From assembly GCF_003096075.1 (NCBI RefSeq), contig NZ_CP015449.1, positions 2,969,001-3,033,000 on the forward strand: a stretch of 64,000 nucleotides of DNA. Direction: 5' to 3'. This document shows, piece after piece, positions 8,576-17,196 of this stretch (the first letter of the stretch is position 1; each line of letters opens with the position of its first letter). The position numbers and the translations under genes are program-made. The stretch is from Dietzia lutea (lineage in GTDB: Bacteria > Actinomycetota > Actinomycetes > Mycobacteriales > Mycobacteriaceae). The notes under the pieces are model-generated. The model had not been told where the DNA came from, ran no database searches, and was given only the letters and a program-made list of their open reading frames with translations.

Positions 8576-9823
8576 TCAGGGGCGATCGGTGCCGGCGGGC
8601 GGCAACGGCGTGTCCGCGGTGGTCAGCGCCGGGTCGTTGTCGGCGAGCTCGACCGGCGAGGGCGCGTCCGAGTCCGAGCTGGCCGGCTTCGAGTCGCTCG
8701 GCTTGGTGCCGGTGGGCTTGGCCGCCGACGACTTGGTGGCGGTGGACTTGCCGCCGGTGGACTTGGTCGCCGTCGACTTGCTCGCGGTGGACTTGCTCGC
8801 GGTGGTCTTGGCCGCCGCCTTCGCGGCCGCGGACTCATCGGCCGTCGGCTTGGCGGCCACCGGCTTGTCGGTGGTCGAGGCGGTGGTGGCCGCCGTGGTG
8901 GTCGTGCTCTTGGCCGGGGCCTTCTTGGCGGGCGCCTTCTTCGCCGCCGCCTTCTTGGCCGGGGCCTTCTTGGCGGGCGCCTTCTTGGCGGGCGCCGTCT
9001 TGGCCGGGGTCGTGCGGGCCTCGACCTCGGCGGTGCTGCGGGCGACCTCGGCGGAGACCGTGGAGGCGGCCTCGTCGACACGGTCGGCGGCCTTGTCGGC
9101 GGTCTGATCGACCCGATCCGCCGCCTCGTCGACGCGCTCGGCGGCCGTGTCGGCGGCGTCGCCGGCGGACTCGGCGGCCTGGCGGGCGGCCTTGGAGACG
9201 CGGCCGGCGGCCTTCACACCGATCGTCCGGGTCTGGCGTGCGACCGTGCCGAGGGCCTCCTCGCCCAGCTCTCGCTGCTCCTCGACCGCGTCGGCGGCGC
9301 GGGCGACCTGCTCGTTGACGCGGGCGAGCCCGGCCTCGAGCTGCGGGTTCTCCTCGCGGAGCCGGCTCACGACGTCCTCGCCCCGGGCGGCGAGCCCGCC
9401 GTAGATCCCGGCGGCCACCTGCACGTAGGCGTCGGCGACCTTGCGCAGCTCGTCGGGGCGGAAGCGGTTGACCAGCTCCTCGACCTCCGCGGGCAGCGAC
9501 TGGACGCGGTCGGGCACCTCGCTGACGCGCTCCTGGGCGCCGGTCACGCGTTCGGTGATGCGGTTCTGCACGTCGGAGACGCGCTCGGTGACCTTGGACT
9601 GGGCGTCGGAGACGGCGTCCTCGGCGCGACGGCGCAGGTCGTTCACGAGCCCGGAGACCGCCTGGATCGCGAGGTCGTTGGCCCCGACGTAGGCGTAGAC
9701 CGGGGTCCGGACGGCGGCGATCGCCTGGCCGAGCGGGCCGCCGACGGCGGGTTCCCGGGAGGCGCCGGCGGGGGTCTCCGCGGGCCTGGATGTGGACTTC
9801 TTGCCGGTCGTCTTCTTGCTCAT
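8576..9823 (-). CDS. hbhA: Heparin-binding haemagglutinin-like protein with long Lys/Ala/Pro tail
   Basis: A 415-residue protein. Residues about 30-90 match the HbhA start (LGQAIAAVRTPVYAYVGANDLAI). Residues about 55-260 are heptad-rich and predicted coiled coil. Residues about 270-320 are short K-A-P repeats (PAKKA units) like the heparin-binding C-terminus of mycobacterial HbhA, followed by about 95 residues of Ser/Thr/Lys/Ala low complexity and an acidic-polar end. M. tuberculosis HbhA is about 200 residues, so this version is doubled in length, mainly in the low-complexity tail. No signal peptide is present, as in HbhA. The gene follows the Xre regulator and precedes DUF2516, the same order as Rv0474-Rv0476. 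Confidence 0.82.
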   Translation of the reverse strand: MSKKTTGKKSTSRPAETPAGASREPAVGGPLGQAIAAVRTPVYAYVGANDLAIQAVSGLVNDLRRRAEDAVSDAQSKVTERVSDVQNRITERVTGAQERVSEVPDRVQSLPAEVEELVNRFRPDELRKVADAYVQVAAGIYGGLAARGEDVVSRLREENPQLEAGLARVNEQVARAADAVEEQRELGEEALGTVARQTRTIGVKAAGRVSKAARQAAESAGDAADTAAERVDEAADRVDQTADKAADRVDEAASTVSAEVARSTAEVEARTTPAKTAPAKKAPAKKAPAKKAAAKKAPAKKAPAKSTTTTAATTASTTDKPVAAKPTADESAAAKAAAKTTASKSTASKSTATKSTGGKSTATKSSAAKPTGTKPSDSKPASSDSDAPSPVELADNDPALTTADTPLPPAGTDRP

Positions 9824-9904
9824 GTCGACTCCTCGTTCGTGTCGTGCGGTGTTCTCATCTGCGGTGTCACGTGGCCCGGCGGGCCGCCGTCGGCAGACCC
9901 CGGG

Positions 9905-10435
9905 TCAGGGGACGTCGACGACCTGGTCGGCTGCGGTCGCATTGTTCGCCAGGAACGACTCGTAGATCTCCACGAGCACCTCCCTCTGTCGCTCTGTGAG
10001 GTCCGGGGCGGTGAGGATCGCGTCCCTCACCGGGCTCCCCTGCTTGAGTTCGAGGATCCCGGCGCGGGCGTAGAGCACCTCCGCGGACAGCCTCAGACCT
10101 CGGGCGATCTGGCCCAGTACCTCGGCGGACGGCTTGCGCAGCCCGCGTTCGATCTGGCTCAGATACGGGTTGGAGACGCCGGCACGCTCCGCGAGCTGCC
10201 GGATGGACACCTGGGCGGCCTCCCGCTGGGCGCGGATGAACGACCCGATGTCCTGCGAGTCGGAGGAACGCCGGTCGCCGTCGACGAGTGCGGTGACATC
10301 CGTGTGACGCGGCACCTCACCCGTCGGCTTGTTCCGGCGTGCGAGGGTGGCTGCTGTCGGCTCGTCGGCCGATCCGCCGGATCCCGTGACGTCGTGCGCG
10401 GGTCCGCCGCGGTCAGCACCATCGTGTGCGGCCAT
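9905..10435 (-). CDS. Xre-family transcriptional regulator
   Basis: A 176-residue protein. A disordered N-terminus of about 60 residues precedes a helix-turn-helix domain (about residues 63-120: FIRAQREAAQVSIRQLAERA and SNPYLSQIERGLRKPS). The C-terminus is short and helical. It matches the Rv0474-type regulator that precedes hbhA in mycobacteria. The ATG at 10435 has a strong ribosome binding site (GGGAGGTGA) 7-8 bases upstream. It is 81 bases upstream of hbhA on the same strand, so it probably controls hbhA, itself, or both. Confidence 0.9.
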   Translation of the reverse strand: MAAHDGADRGGPAHDVTGSGGSADEPTAATLARRNKPTGEVPRHTDVTALVDGDRRSSDSQDIGSFIRAQREAAQVSIRQLAERAGVSNPYLSQIERGLRKPSAEVLGQIARGLRLSAEVLYARAGILELKQGSPVRDAILTAPDLTERQREVLVEIYESFLANNATAADQVVDVP

Positions 10436-10497
10436 GGAGTCACCTCCCTCCGCCGTTGCGGCCAAGCCGTTCGTCTCTCCTCGGCTGCCCCCAACGC

Positions 10498-10512
10498 TAG
10501 CAACGCGTGCTA
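10498..10512. promoter_or_regulatory. Inverted repeat upstream of Xre gene
   Basis: TAGCA-ACGCG-TGCTA lies about 63 bases upstream of the Xre start. The size and symmetry would suit an autoregulatory operator. No binding data can be read from sequence, so this is only a candidate. Confidence 0.35.
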
Positions 10513-10566
10513 ACTCCAGCAAGCGCTATGTGTACGACGAATTCGTGGGGTGGGTCACACGGAAGG

Positions 10567-11853
10567 TCAGAAGAGCAGCTCGGTGGCGGCGTGGATCGCG
10601 AGCCCGGCGAGGGCCCCCACGACCGTGCCGTTGATGCGGATGAACTGCAGGTCCTTGCCGGCGAGCAGCTCGATCTTGTCGGAGGCCTCGTCGGCGTCCC
10701 AGCGTTCGACGGTGTCGGAGATGATCGAGGTGACCTCGCCGGCGTAGTTCTCGGCGACGAAGCGCGCCGTGCGGGTCATGTAGTCGTCGAGGCGGGAGCG
10801 CATCCGCTCGTCCCCCACGAGCATCCCGGCCAGGCGGCGCAGGAGGTCGTCGATCTTGACCCGCAGCGTGGAGGAGGTGTCCTCGGTGGCCTCGACGATC
10901 ATCCGCTTGGCGGCCGACCACGCCGACCCGGCGGCGCGGCGCACCTCCTCGCGGTTCATGACCTCGTGCTTGAACGACTCGAGCTTGGCCATGGTGGACG
11001 GGTCGTGCTGCAGGTCGCGGGCGAAGTCCTCGACGAACCCGATCAGTGCCAGGCGCACGGCGTGCTGCTTGTCGACCTTGATCTGCCACGTCCACTCGCG
11101 CAGTTCACGGTAGGCGCGGTCGGAGAGCAGTTCGTTGACGAACTGCGGGGCCCAGGTGGGGGCCTTCTCGCGGACCCAGCGGTCGATCGTCTCCGGGTGG
11201 GCCTCGACCCATTCGTGGGCCCGGTCGGCCATGAGGTCGAGCAGCGGCAGGTGGCGGCCCTCGTCGAGGAGTTCGGCGAGGATGCGTCCGGCGGGCGGGC
11301 CCCACTCGGGCTCGGCGATCCGGGCCACGATGGTGCGTTCGATGATCGCGACGGCGTCGTCGTCGCGCAGCACCGCCAGGACCGAGCGGATGGCCTTGGC
11401 GGCCTGGTCGGAGGCCAGTGCGCGGTTGTCGGGCTCGGCGAGCCACTCGCCGGCGCGCTCGGGGATGCGGGCGCCGCGGACCTTCTCGCTCACCATCTCG
11501 GGGTCGAGGAAGTTCTCCCCCACGAACCCGCCGAGCGAGGTGCCCAGCTGGTCCTTCTTGCGGCGGATGAGCGCGGTGTGCGGGATGGGGATGCCCAGGG
11601 GGTGGCGGAACAGGGCGGTGACGGCGAACCAGTCGGCCAGGCCGCCGATCATCCCGGCCTCGGCGGCGGCGCGCACGTATCCCACCCAGGAGGGAGCGCC
11701 GTTGTGCAGCGCGTATTCGGCGACGAGGTAGATCACCCCGGCCACGACGAGGAACCCCGTCGCGACCAGTTTCATGCGACGGAGGGCGGACCTCCGCTCG
11801 GCGTCGGTCGCCGGGTCACCCGCCTTGAGCGCGGGTCCCCCGGCGGCGACCAC
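10567..11853 (-). CDS. DUF445 family membrane-associated protein
   Basis: A 428-residue DUF445 protein. The N-terminal segment carries the family signature around ALRRMKLVATGF, a hydrophobic helix, then GMIGGLADWFAVTALFRHPLGIPIPHTALI. The middle is helical and charged, and a C-terminal hydrophobic segment (VVGALAGLAIHAATELLF) ends the protein, giving a two-anchor layout. Function is unknown. The start is uncertain: GTG at 11853 keeps the conserved ERRSALRRMK segment, while ATG at 11775 would remove it. It follows the small membrane protein gene by 11 bases and is likely cotranscribed with metE-like. Confidence 0.85.
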   Translation of the reverse strand: MVAAGGPALKAGDPATDAERRSALRRMKLVATGFLVVAGVIYLVAEYALHNGAPSWVGYVRAAAEAGMIGGLADWFAVTALFRHPLGIPIPHTALIRRKKDQLGTSLGGFVGENFLDPEMVSEKVRGARIPERAGEWLAEPDNRALASDQAAKAIRSVLAVLRDDDAVAIIERTIVARIAEPEWGPPAGRILAELLDEGRHLPLLDLMADRAHEWVEAHPETIDRWVREKAPTWAPQFVNELLSDRAYRELREWTWQIKVDKQHAVRLALIGFVEDFARDLQHDPSTMAKLESFKHEVMNREEVRRAAGSAWSAAKRMIVEATEDTSSTLRVKIDDLLRRLAGMLVGDERMRSRLDDYMTRTARFVAENYAGEVTSIISDTVERWDADEASDKIELLAGKDLQFIRINGTVVGALAGLAIHAATELLF

Positions 11854-11864
11854 CGGGTCGAGCG

Positions 11865-12173
11865 TCAGTGTGAGTCCTCGCGGCCGTACTTGCGGAAGCC
11901 GTGCATGCAGACGAGCAGTCCGATGAGGAACACGACGGTGGTGGCCACGACCGCGGCGACCGCCATGCCGAGCGAGACGCCGGCGTCCTGCGTGTAGTAG
12001 CCGATGGCGGTGATGGGCAGACCCAGCATGCTCATGCTCAGCAGGATGATGGCGGCACCGGCGTAGATCTCGGTCGAGTACAGCGGGTAGGTGGGGGCGA
12101 CCTTCGTCGCGTAGTCCGGGTAGTACTCTTCGACGATGGCGGCACCAGTGTGCTCGAGCGTCTGATCGGCCAT
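11865..12173 (-). CDS. Small two-helix membrane protein, unknown function
   Basis: A 102-residue protein with a hydrophilic N-terminus (EYYPDYATKVAP), two membrane helices (about residues 38-60 and 68-92) and a short basic end (HGFRKYGRE). I do not recognise the family. The ATG at 12173 follows an AGAGGACG ribosome binding site. It sits 17 bases after the metE-like gene and 11 bases before DUF445, all on the minus strand, so these probably form one transcript. Confidence 0.75.
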   Translation of the reverse strand: MADQTLEHTGAAIVEEYYPDYATKVAPTYPLYSTEIYAGAAIILLSMSMLGLPITAIGYYTQDAGVSLGMAVAAVVATTVVFLIGLLVCMHGFRKYGREDSH

Positions 12174-12190
12174 GATGTCGTCCTCTTTCG

Positions 12191-14599
12191 TCAACTACCG
12201 ATCCCGGGCGCGTGTCCCGGGACTTGCTCTGCCCCGATCTTATTAGATCCCGGCCCCTGCCGGGCAACCGCCCGTCGGATCCGACGGGCCGCGGTGACCA
12301 GGTTCCGCAGGCTGGGCTCCAGCTGCCACGTGTAGCGGCTCTTGAGCCCGCCGTCGGGCACCGCCCACAGCCTCTCCACCCCCACGGCGTCCACCGCGCG
12401 CAGCAGCCGTTCGTGCAGCAGGTCGATGTCCGGCACGAACCCGGACCGCGACTCGTATACGCCGGGCGCGACCTGCCGGGTCAGGGTGTGGTCGGTCAGG
12501 GCGTCCAGCACCCACTCGATCGAGCGGGTGGCCACGATGTTGGTGACGTCGGCGTCGAGCTCCTCGATCGCCTCGGTCATCACCTGCAGCGACGAGTACG
12601 TCATGTGGGTGTGGATCTGCGTGTCGGGCCGCGCGCCGGCGGAGGCCAGGCGGAAGGTGTCCACCGCCCAGTCGAGGTAGGCGCGTCGGTCGGCACCGCG
12701 CCGCGGCAGCAGTTCGCGGATGGCCGGCTCGTCGATCTGGATGATGGCCGTGCCGGCCGCCTCGAGATCGGCCACCTCGTCGCGCACCGCCAGCGCGAGC
12801 TGCGTGGCGACCTCGGGCAGCGCGAGGTCGGTGCGGCAGAACGACCGCGCGAGCATCGTCACCGGCCCGGTGATCATCCCCTTGACCGGCCGGTCCGTGA
12901 GCGACTGCGCGTAGCCCGTCCACTCGGCGGTCATCGGCGCGGGCCGCGCCACGTCCCCGTAGAGGATGGGCGGCCGCACGCAGCGCGAGCCGTACGACTG
13001 CACCCAGCCGTTGCGGGTGGCGGCGAACCCGTCGAGCAGCTCGGCGAAGTACTGCACCATGTCGTTCCGCTCGACCTCGCCGTGGACCAGCACGTCGAGC
13101 CCGATGTCCTCCTGCAGCCGGATCACCGAGGCGATCTCCGCCCGCAGGTAGTCGCAGTACCGGGCGTAGTCGATCCGCCCCTCGGCCAGGTCGCGGCGGG
13201 CCCGCCGGATCTGCACGGTCTGCGGGAACGAGCCGAGGGTGGCGGTCGGGAGCGTCGGCAGACCCAGTCTGCCGGCCTGCCGGGGGGCCCGCTCGGCGTA
13301 CGGGACGCGGACCTTGTCGTCGTCGTCCACCCGCGCGGTCCTCGCGCGCACGTCCTCGCGGCGCGCACTGGGCAGCACGGGCAGCGGACGCCAGCGCGGC
13401 GTGGGGCCGTCCTCCAGCGCGTGCGCCAGCGACACCACCTCGGCGACCTTCTGTTCGGCGAAGGCCAGCGACTCCACGAGCTCGGCCGGCAGGTCGGTCT
13501 CGGCGTGCACGTCGTACGGCACGTGCAGCAGTGTGCACGAGGTCGACACCACCACGTCGGCGAACACGGCCCGCAGCTCGCGCAGGTAGTCGAGCGTGGC
13601 GAACTTGTCGGTGCGCCAGACGTTCTGGCCGTCCACCACACCGGCGTAGAGGCGCTTGGCGGCCAGTCCCGGCACGGCGGCGAGCTCGGCAGCCGTCCGC
13701 CGCCCGTGGACCAAGTCCAGGCCGATCGCCTCGACGCCCGTGGCCGCGAGCGCGGGCAGCGCGTCCCCGAGGTCGCCGTACTCGCCGGTGACGAGGATCC
13801 GCGGCCTCGCCGGTACCGCGGCGAGCCTGTCGTAGGCCCCGCGCAGCCGGTCGATCTCGGCGGGCGTGCGCTCCATCGTCATGCACGGCTCGTCGAACTG
13901 CACGCACGTTACGCCCGCCTCCTCGAGCACGCCGAGCAGCGCCTCGTACTGCTCGAGCATCCGGTCGAGCAGGTCGAGCGGCGTGAACCCCGGTGCGGCG
14001 TCGGGCGAGGCCTTGCCGAGCAGCAGGAGCGAGACCGGGCCGGTGATGACGGGCCGGATCTCCAGCCCCACTTCGCGCGCGCGGGCGATCTCGGCGAGCA
14101 GCTCGCCCGGCCGAAGCCCCAGCTCGGAGGCCTCGTCGAACTCGGGCTGGCGGTACAGGTAGGAGGTGCCCTGCAGCGGGACCAGTTCGAGCGGGGGGAC
14201 GTCGGCGCGGCCGCGGGCCAGGGCGAAGACCGTGTCGACGGGCGTGAGGTCGCGGGTGAGGTCGCGGAAGCGGGCGGGGATCGCGCCGACGAGCAGGGCG
14301 TCGTCGAGGATGTGATCGTAGAAGCTGAAGGTGTTGCCGGGGATCTGCGTGAGGCCCTTGGCGCCCAGGTCGTGCCACGTTGCCTCTCGGAGGCGGCGGC
14401 CGGTGGCGAGCAGCTCGGCGCGGGTGTCGTCGCCGTGCCAGTACCGCTCGAGCGCGCGTTTGAGCTCGCGGCGCGGCCCGATGCGTGGGTAACCCAGGAC
14501 CGACGAGGCGCGCGTGGGTTCCAGGTGCGGCGGCGGGGTCACCGCCGAGGGTGACGGGGGCGACGGCGCGGCCGACGGGGGCGACGACGACGAGGTCAT
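12191..14599 (-). CDS. metE: MetE-family protein lacking zinc ligands
   Basis: An 802-residue homologue of cobalamin-independent methionine synthase with both barrels: N-terminal (LGYPRIGPRRELKRALERYW) and C-terminal (LGSFPQTVQIRRARRDL, VLVHGEVERNDMVQYF, KGMITGPVTML, IIQIDEPAIRE). Substrate-barrel motifs are well kept. E. coli MetE binds zinc through His641, Cys643, Glu665 and Cys726. Here the His is H665, but the other positions are T667 (IHTHMTYSS), V689 (DADVTNIVATRS) and G750 (VPDGGLKSR). His707, the proposed acid catalyst, is R718 (GVYESRSG). I checked these codons in the DNA. The start lies one base after the fadB2 stop, and no cobalamin riboswitch is possible there. Methionine synthase activity is therefore doubtful. 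Confidence 0.88.
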   Translation of the reverse strand: MTSSSSPPSAAPSPPSPSAVTPPPHLEPTRASSVLGYPRIGPRRELKRALERYWHGDDTRAELLATGRRLREATWHDLGAKGLTQIPGNTFSFYDHILDDALLVGAIPARFRDLTRDLTPVDTVFALARGRADVPPLELVPLQGTSYLYRQPEFDEASELGLRPGELLAEIARAREVGLEIRPVITGPVSLLLLGKASPDAAPGFTPLDLLDRMLEQYEALLGVLEEAGVTCVQFDEPCMTMERTPAEIDRLRGAYDRLAAVPARPRILVTGEYGDLGDALPALAATGVEAIGLDLVHGRRTAAELAAVPGLAAKRLYAGVVDGQNVWRTDKFATLDYLRELRAVFADVVVSTSCTLLHVPYDVHAETDLPAELVESLAFAEQKVAEVVSLAHALEDGPTPRWRPLPVLPSARREDVRARTARVDDDDKVRVPYAERAPRQAGRLGLPTLPTATLGSFPQTVQIRRARRDLAEGRIDYARYCDYLRAEIASVIRLQEDIGLDVLVHGEVERNDMVQYFAELLDGFAATRNGWVQSYGSRCVRPPILYGDVARPAPMTAEWTGYAQSLTDRPVKGMITGPVTMLARSFCRTDLALPEVATQLALAVRDEVADLEAAGTAIIQIDEPAIRELLPRRGADRRAYLDWAVDTFRLASAGARPDTQIHTHMTYSSLQVMTEAIEELDADVTNIVATRSIEWVLDALTDHTLTRQVAPGVYESRSGFVPDIDLLHERLLRAVDAVGVERLWAVPDGGLKSRYTWQLEPSLRNLVTAARRIRRAVARQGPGSNKIGAEQVPGHAPGIGS

Positions 14600-14600
14600 C

Positions 14601-15521
14601 TCAGCGCGCGGCGCGGGCCATCGCCCGGGGCGCGGGATAGCTGTGGAACCCCTGGCCCGTCTTCCGACCCAGCCGACCCGACTCGACCATGCTCACGAGC
14701 AGCGGTGGCGGCGAGTACAGCGGCTCACCGAATTCGGCGTGCATCGCCTCGGCGATCAGCTTGACCGTGTCGAGCCCCACGTGGTCGGCCAGGGCGAGCG
14801 GCCCCATGGGGTGGGCGCAGCCGAGGACCATGGCCCGGTCGATGTCCTCGGCGGTGGCGTGGCCGGACGCCGCCATCCGGATGGCGGAGAGCAGATACGG
14901 CACGAGCAGCGCGTTGACCACGGCGCCGGCGTGGTCGGCGGAGTGCACGACCTGCTTGCCGAGGACCTGTTCGGCGAACGCCTCGGCGCGGTCGCGGACG
15001 GCGGTGCCGGTCTCGGGGGTGCTCACCAGCTCGACCAGCGGGAGCACGGGGACGGGGTTGAAGAAGTGCATGCCGAGCACGCGTTCGGGGCGGGCGGTGC
15101 ACCCGCCGAGGGCGCTGACGGGGATGGCTGAGGTGTTGGTGGCCAGCACGGCCCCCGGGTCGGTGATGACCTCGTCGAGCTGCCGGAACACGGCGGACTT
15201 GGCGGCCTCGTCCTCGACGACCGCCTCGATCACGAGTTGGCGGTCGCAGAAATCGCCCAGGTCGGTGGTGAAGCGCAGCCGCAGGGCGGCCTGTTCGCGT
15301 TCGCGTTCGGTGATCTTGCCCGAGGACACCCCGCGGTCGAGGGACTGCAGGATCCGCGAGCGGCCGATGGTGGTGAGCTCGCGGGTGGGCTCCCACACGA
15401 GGACGTCCACGTGGGCGCGGGCGCAGACCTCGGCGATGCCCGAGCCCATCTGCCCGGCCCCCACCACGCCGACGCGGGTGATCCGTCCCGCGTCCGTCGC
15501 GGCGTCGCGGCTGCTGCTCAT
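14601..15521 (-). CDS. fadB2: 3-hydroxybutyryl-CoA dehydrogenase
   Basis: A 306-residue NAD-dependent 3-hydroxyacyl-CoA dehydrogenase. The Rossmann motif is GVVGAGQMGSGIAE (about residues 18-31). The catalytic His lies in MHFFNPVPVLPLVELV and the conserved Asn/Ser in TNTSAIPVSAL. The C-terminal domain holds DRAMVLGCAHPMGPLALAD and ends with GRKTGQGFHSY. It interconverts acetoacetyl-CoA and 3-hydroxybutyryl-CoA in short-chain fatty acid metabolism. It lies downstream of icl as in mycobacteria (Rv0467-Rv0468), which fits growth on fatty acids. The metE-like gene begins one base after its stop. Confidence 0.94.
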   Translation of the reverse strand: MSSSRDAATDAGRITRVGVVGAGQMGSGIAEVCARAHVDVLVWEPTRELTTIGRSRILQSLDRGVSSGKITEREREQAALRLRFTTDLGDFCDRQLVIEAVVEDEAAKSAVFRQLDEVITDPGAVLATNTSAIPVSALGGCTARPERVLGMHFFNPVPVLPLVELVSTPETGTAVRDRAEAFAEQVLGKQVVHSADHAGAVVNALLVPYLLSAIRMAASGHATAEDIDRAMVLGCAHPMGPLALADHVGLDTVKLIAEAMHAEFGEPLYSPPPLLVSMVESGRLGRKTGQGFHSYPAPRAMARAAR

Positions 15522-15606
15522 GGTGTCCTGGGTCCTTCGGGAGGAGGGTCGTCAAGGGGCGCGCCGGGCCGTCCGCCGGTCCGCGGCGGGGCGAGCGGAG
15601 AGACGA

Positions 15607-15647
15607 CCGGGGGCCGGGCCGCCTCGTCGAGACGGCCCGGCCCCCGG
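15607..15647 (-). terminator. Terminator hairpin of icl
   Basis: Near-perfect arms (CCGGGGGCCGGGCCG with CGGCCCGGCCCCCGG) separated by 11 bases, 65 bases past the icl stop on the minus strand. It separates icl from fadB2, so fadB2-metE probably has its own promoter between 15522 and 15606. Confidence 0.7.
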
Positions 15648-15711
15648 TTGTCACCTCATGTCGGGCGAGCCGACCTTCGATCAGATCGAGTCACCGGCCA
15701 GGTCCACTATC

Positions 15712-17001
15712 TCAGTGGAACTGGCCCTCCTCGGTGGAGCCCTTCAGCGCCGCGGTGGACGTGTTGGGGTCGACCGTGGTGGCGATGAGGTCGAAGTAGC
15801 CGGCGCCGACCTCGCGCTGGTGCTTGACCGCGGTGAAGCCCCGCTCCTCGGCGGCCTTGAACTCGCGCTGCTGCAGGTCGACGAAGGCCGTCATCTGGTT
15901 GCGGGCGTAGCCGTAGGCCAGGTCGAACATGCCGTAGTTGAGCGAGTGGAAGCCGGCCAGGGTGATGAACTGGAACTTGAAGCCCATCGCGCCGAGCTCC
16001 TTCTGGAACTTGGCGATGGTGTCGTCGTCCAGGTTCGCCTTCCAGTTGAAGGAGGGCGAGCAGTTGTAGGCCAGGAGCTGGTCCGGGAACTCGGACTTGA
16101 CGCCCTCGGCGAACTTCTTGGCGTACTCGAGATCCGGGGTGCCGGTCTCCATCCAGATCATGTCGGCGAACGGGGCGTAGGCCTTGGCGCGCTCGATGCA
16201 GGGCTCGATGCCGTTCTTGACGTGGTAGAAGCCCTCGGCGGTGCGCTCACCGGTGATGAACGGACGGTCGCGCTCGTCGACGTCCGAGGTGATCAGGGTG
16301 GCGGCCTCGGCATCGGTGCGGGCGATGATGACCGACGGGACGTTCGCGACGTCCGACGCCAGGCGGGCCGAGGTCAGGGTGCGGATGTGCTGGTTGGTGG
16401 GGATCAGCACCTTGCCACCGAGGTGGCCGCACTTCTTCTCGGAGGCCAGCTGGTCCTCCCAGTGCACGCCGGCGGCGCCGGCCGCGATCATGGCCTTCTG
16501 CAGCTCGTAGGCGTTCAGGGCGCCGCCGAAGCCGGCCTCGGCGTCCGCGACGATCGGGGCGAGCCAGTTCTCGACCGAGGTGTCACCCTCGATGCGGGCG
16601 ATCTCGTCGGCGCGCAGTAGGGCGTTGTTGATTCGACGGACGACGGTCGGGACCGAGTTGGCCGGGTACAGCGACTGGTCCGGGTAGGTGTGGCCCGAGA
16701 GGTTGGCGTCGCCGGCGACCTGCCAGCCGGAGAGGTAGACGGCCTCGAGTCCCGCGCGGATCTGCTGCACGGCCTGGTTGCCGGTCAGCGCGCCGAGGGA
16801 GTTGACGAAGTCCTTGGTGTTGACCTTCTCCCAGAGGATCTCCGCACCACGACGGGCGAGGGTGTGGTCCTCGACCACGGTGCCCTGGAGCTCGGCGACC
16901 TGCTCCGCGGTGTAGTTGCGGGTGACGCCCTTCCAGCGGGGATTGGTGTCCCAGTCCTTCTGGATCTCTTCAGCGGTACGTGCCTTGCCGACGTTCGACA
17001 T
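15712..17001 (-). CDS. aceA: Isocitrate lyase
   Basis: A 429-residue isocitrate lyase, the length of the mycobacterial Icl1 type. The catalytic cysteine is in KKCGHLGGK, with the active-site stretches [22 protein letters not shown] and [12 protein letters not shown]. It splits isocitrate into glyoxylate and succinate in the glyoxylate shunt, needed for growth on acetate and fatty acids. It is divergent from ramB; the 195-base spacer holds a RamB-type box, so transcription is probably controlled by RamB. The C-terminus is standard. Confidence 0.98.
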   Translation of the reverse strand: MSNVGKARTAEEIQKDWDTNPRWKGVTRNYTAEQVAELQGTVVEDHTLARRGAEILWEKVNTKDFVNSLGALTGNQAVQQIRAGLEAVYLSGWQVAGDANLSGHTYPDQSLYPANSVPTVVRRINNALLRADEIARIEGDTSVENWLAPIVADAEAGFGGALNAYELQKAMIAAGAAGVHWEDQLASEKKCGHLGGKVLIPTNQHIRTLTSARLASDVANVPSVIIARTDAEAATLITSDVDERDRPFITGERTAEGFYHVKNGIEPCIERAKAYAPFADMIWMETGTPDLEYAKKFAEGVKSEFPDQLLAYNCSPSFNWKANLDDDTIAKFQKELGAMGFKFQFITLAGFHSLNYGMFDLAYGYARNQMTAFVDLQQREFKAAEERGFTAVKHQREVGAGYFDLIATTVDPNTSTAALKGSTEEGQFH

Positions 17002-17138
17002 CGCGACTCTTTCCTACTCGGGGGGCGGGCCGTGATTCGCAGTCTTGCGAGCCGCTGGCCCCGTACTGCCCATAGCGTGCCACATCGCGGACAGCCCGTC
17101 TACCTGCAGGTAATGCGAATATGGCGAGTTTATTGGAG

Positions 17139-17159
17139 ACTTTTGCAAAGTTTGCGAAG
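17139..17159. promoter_or_regulatory. RamB-type operator between icl and ramB
   Basis: ACTTTTGCAAAGTTTGCGAAG contains TTTGCAAA followed by a second TTTGCGAA. The RamB motif of C. glutamicum is AA.TTTGCAAA-like. The site lies 138 bases upstream of icl and 38 bases upstream of ramB, so it could serve both repression of icl and autoregulation. Confidence 0.75.
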
Positions 17160-17196
17160 ATTGTGTGGCACGCCATGGACGGGAGGGCCGAAGCCG

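Noticed and set aside
8468-10513. Long plus-strand open frame across the hbhA and Xre genes
   Set aside because: Gly/Arg/Leu-rich translation typical of antisense high-GC DNA. The minus strand has recognisable domains, ribosome binding sites and synteny.
14600-14700. Cobalamin or SAM riboswitch upstream of the metE-like gene
   Set aside because: The upstream bases are fadB2 coding sequence with one base between stop and start.
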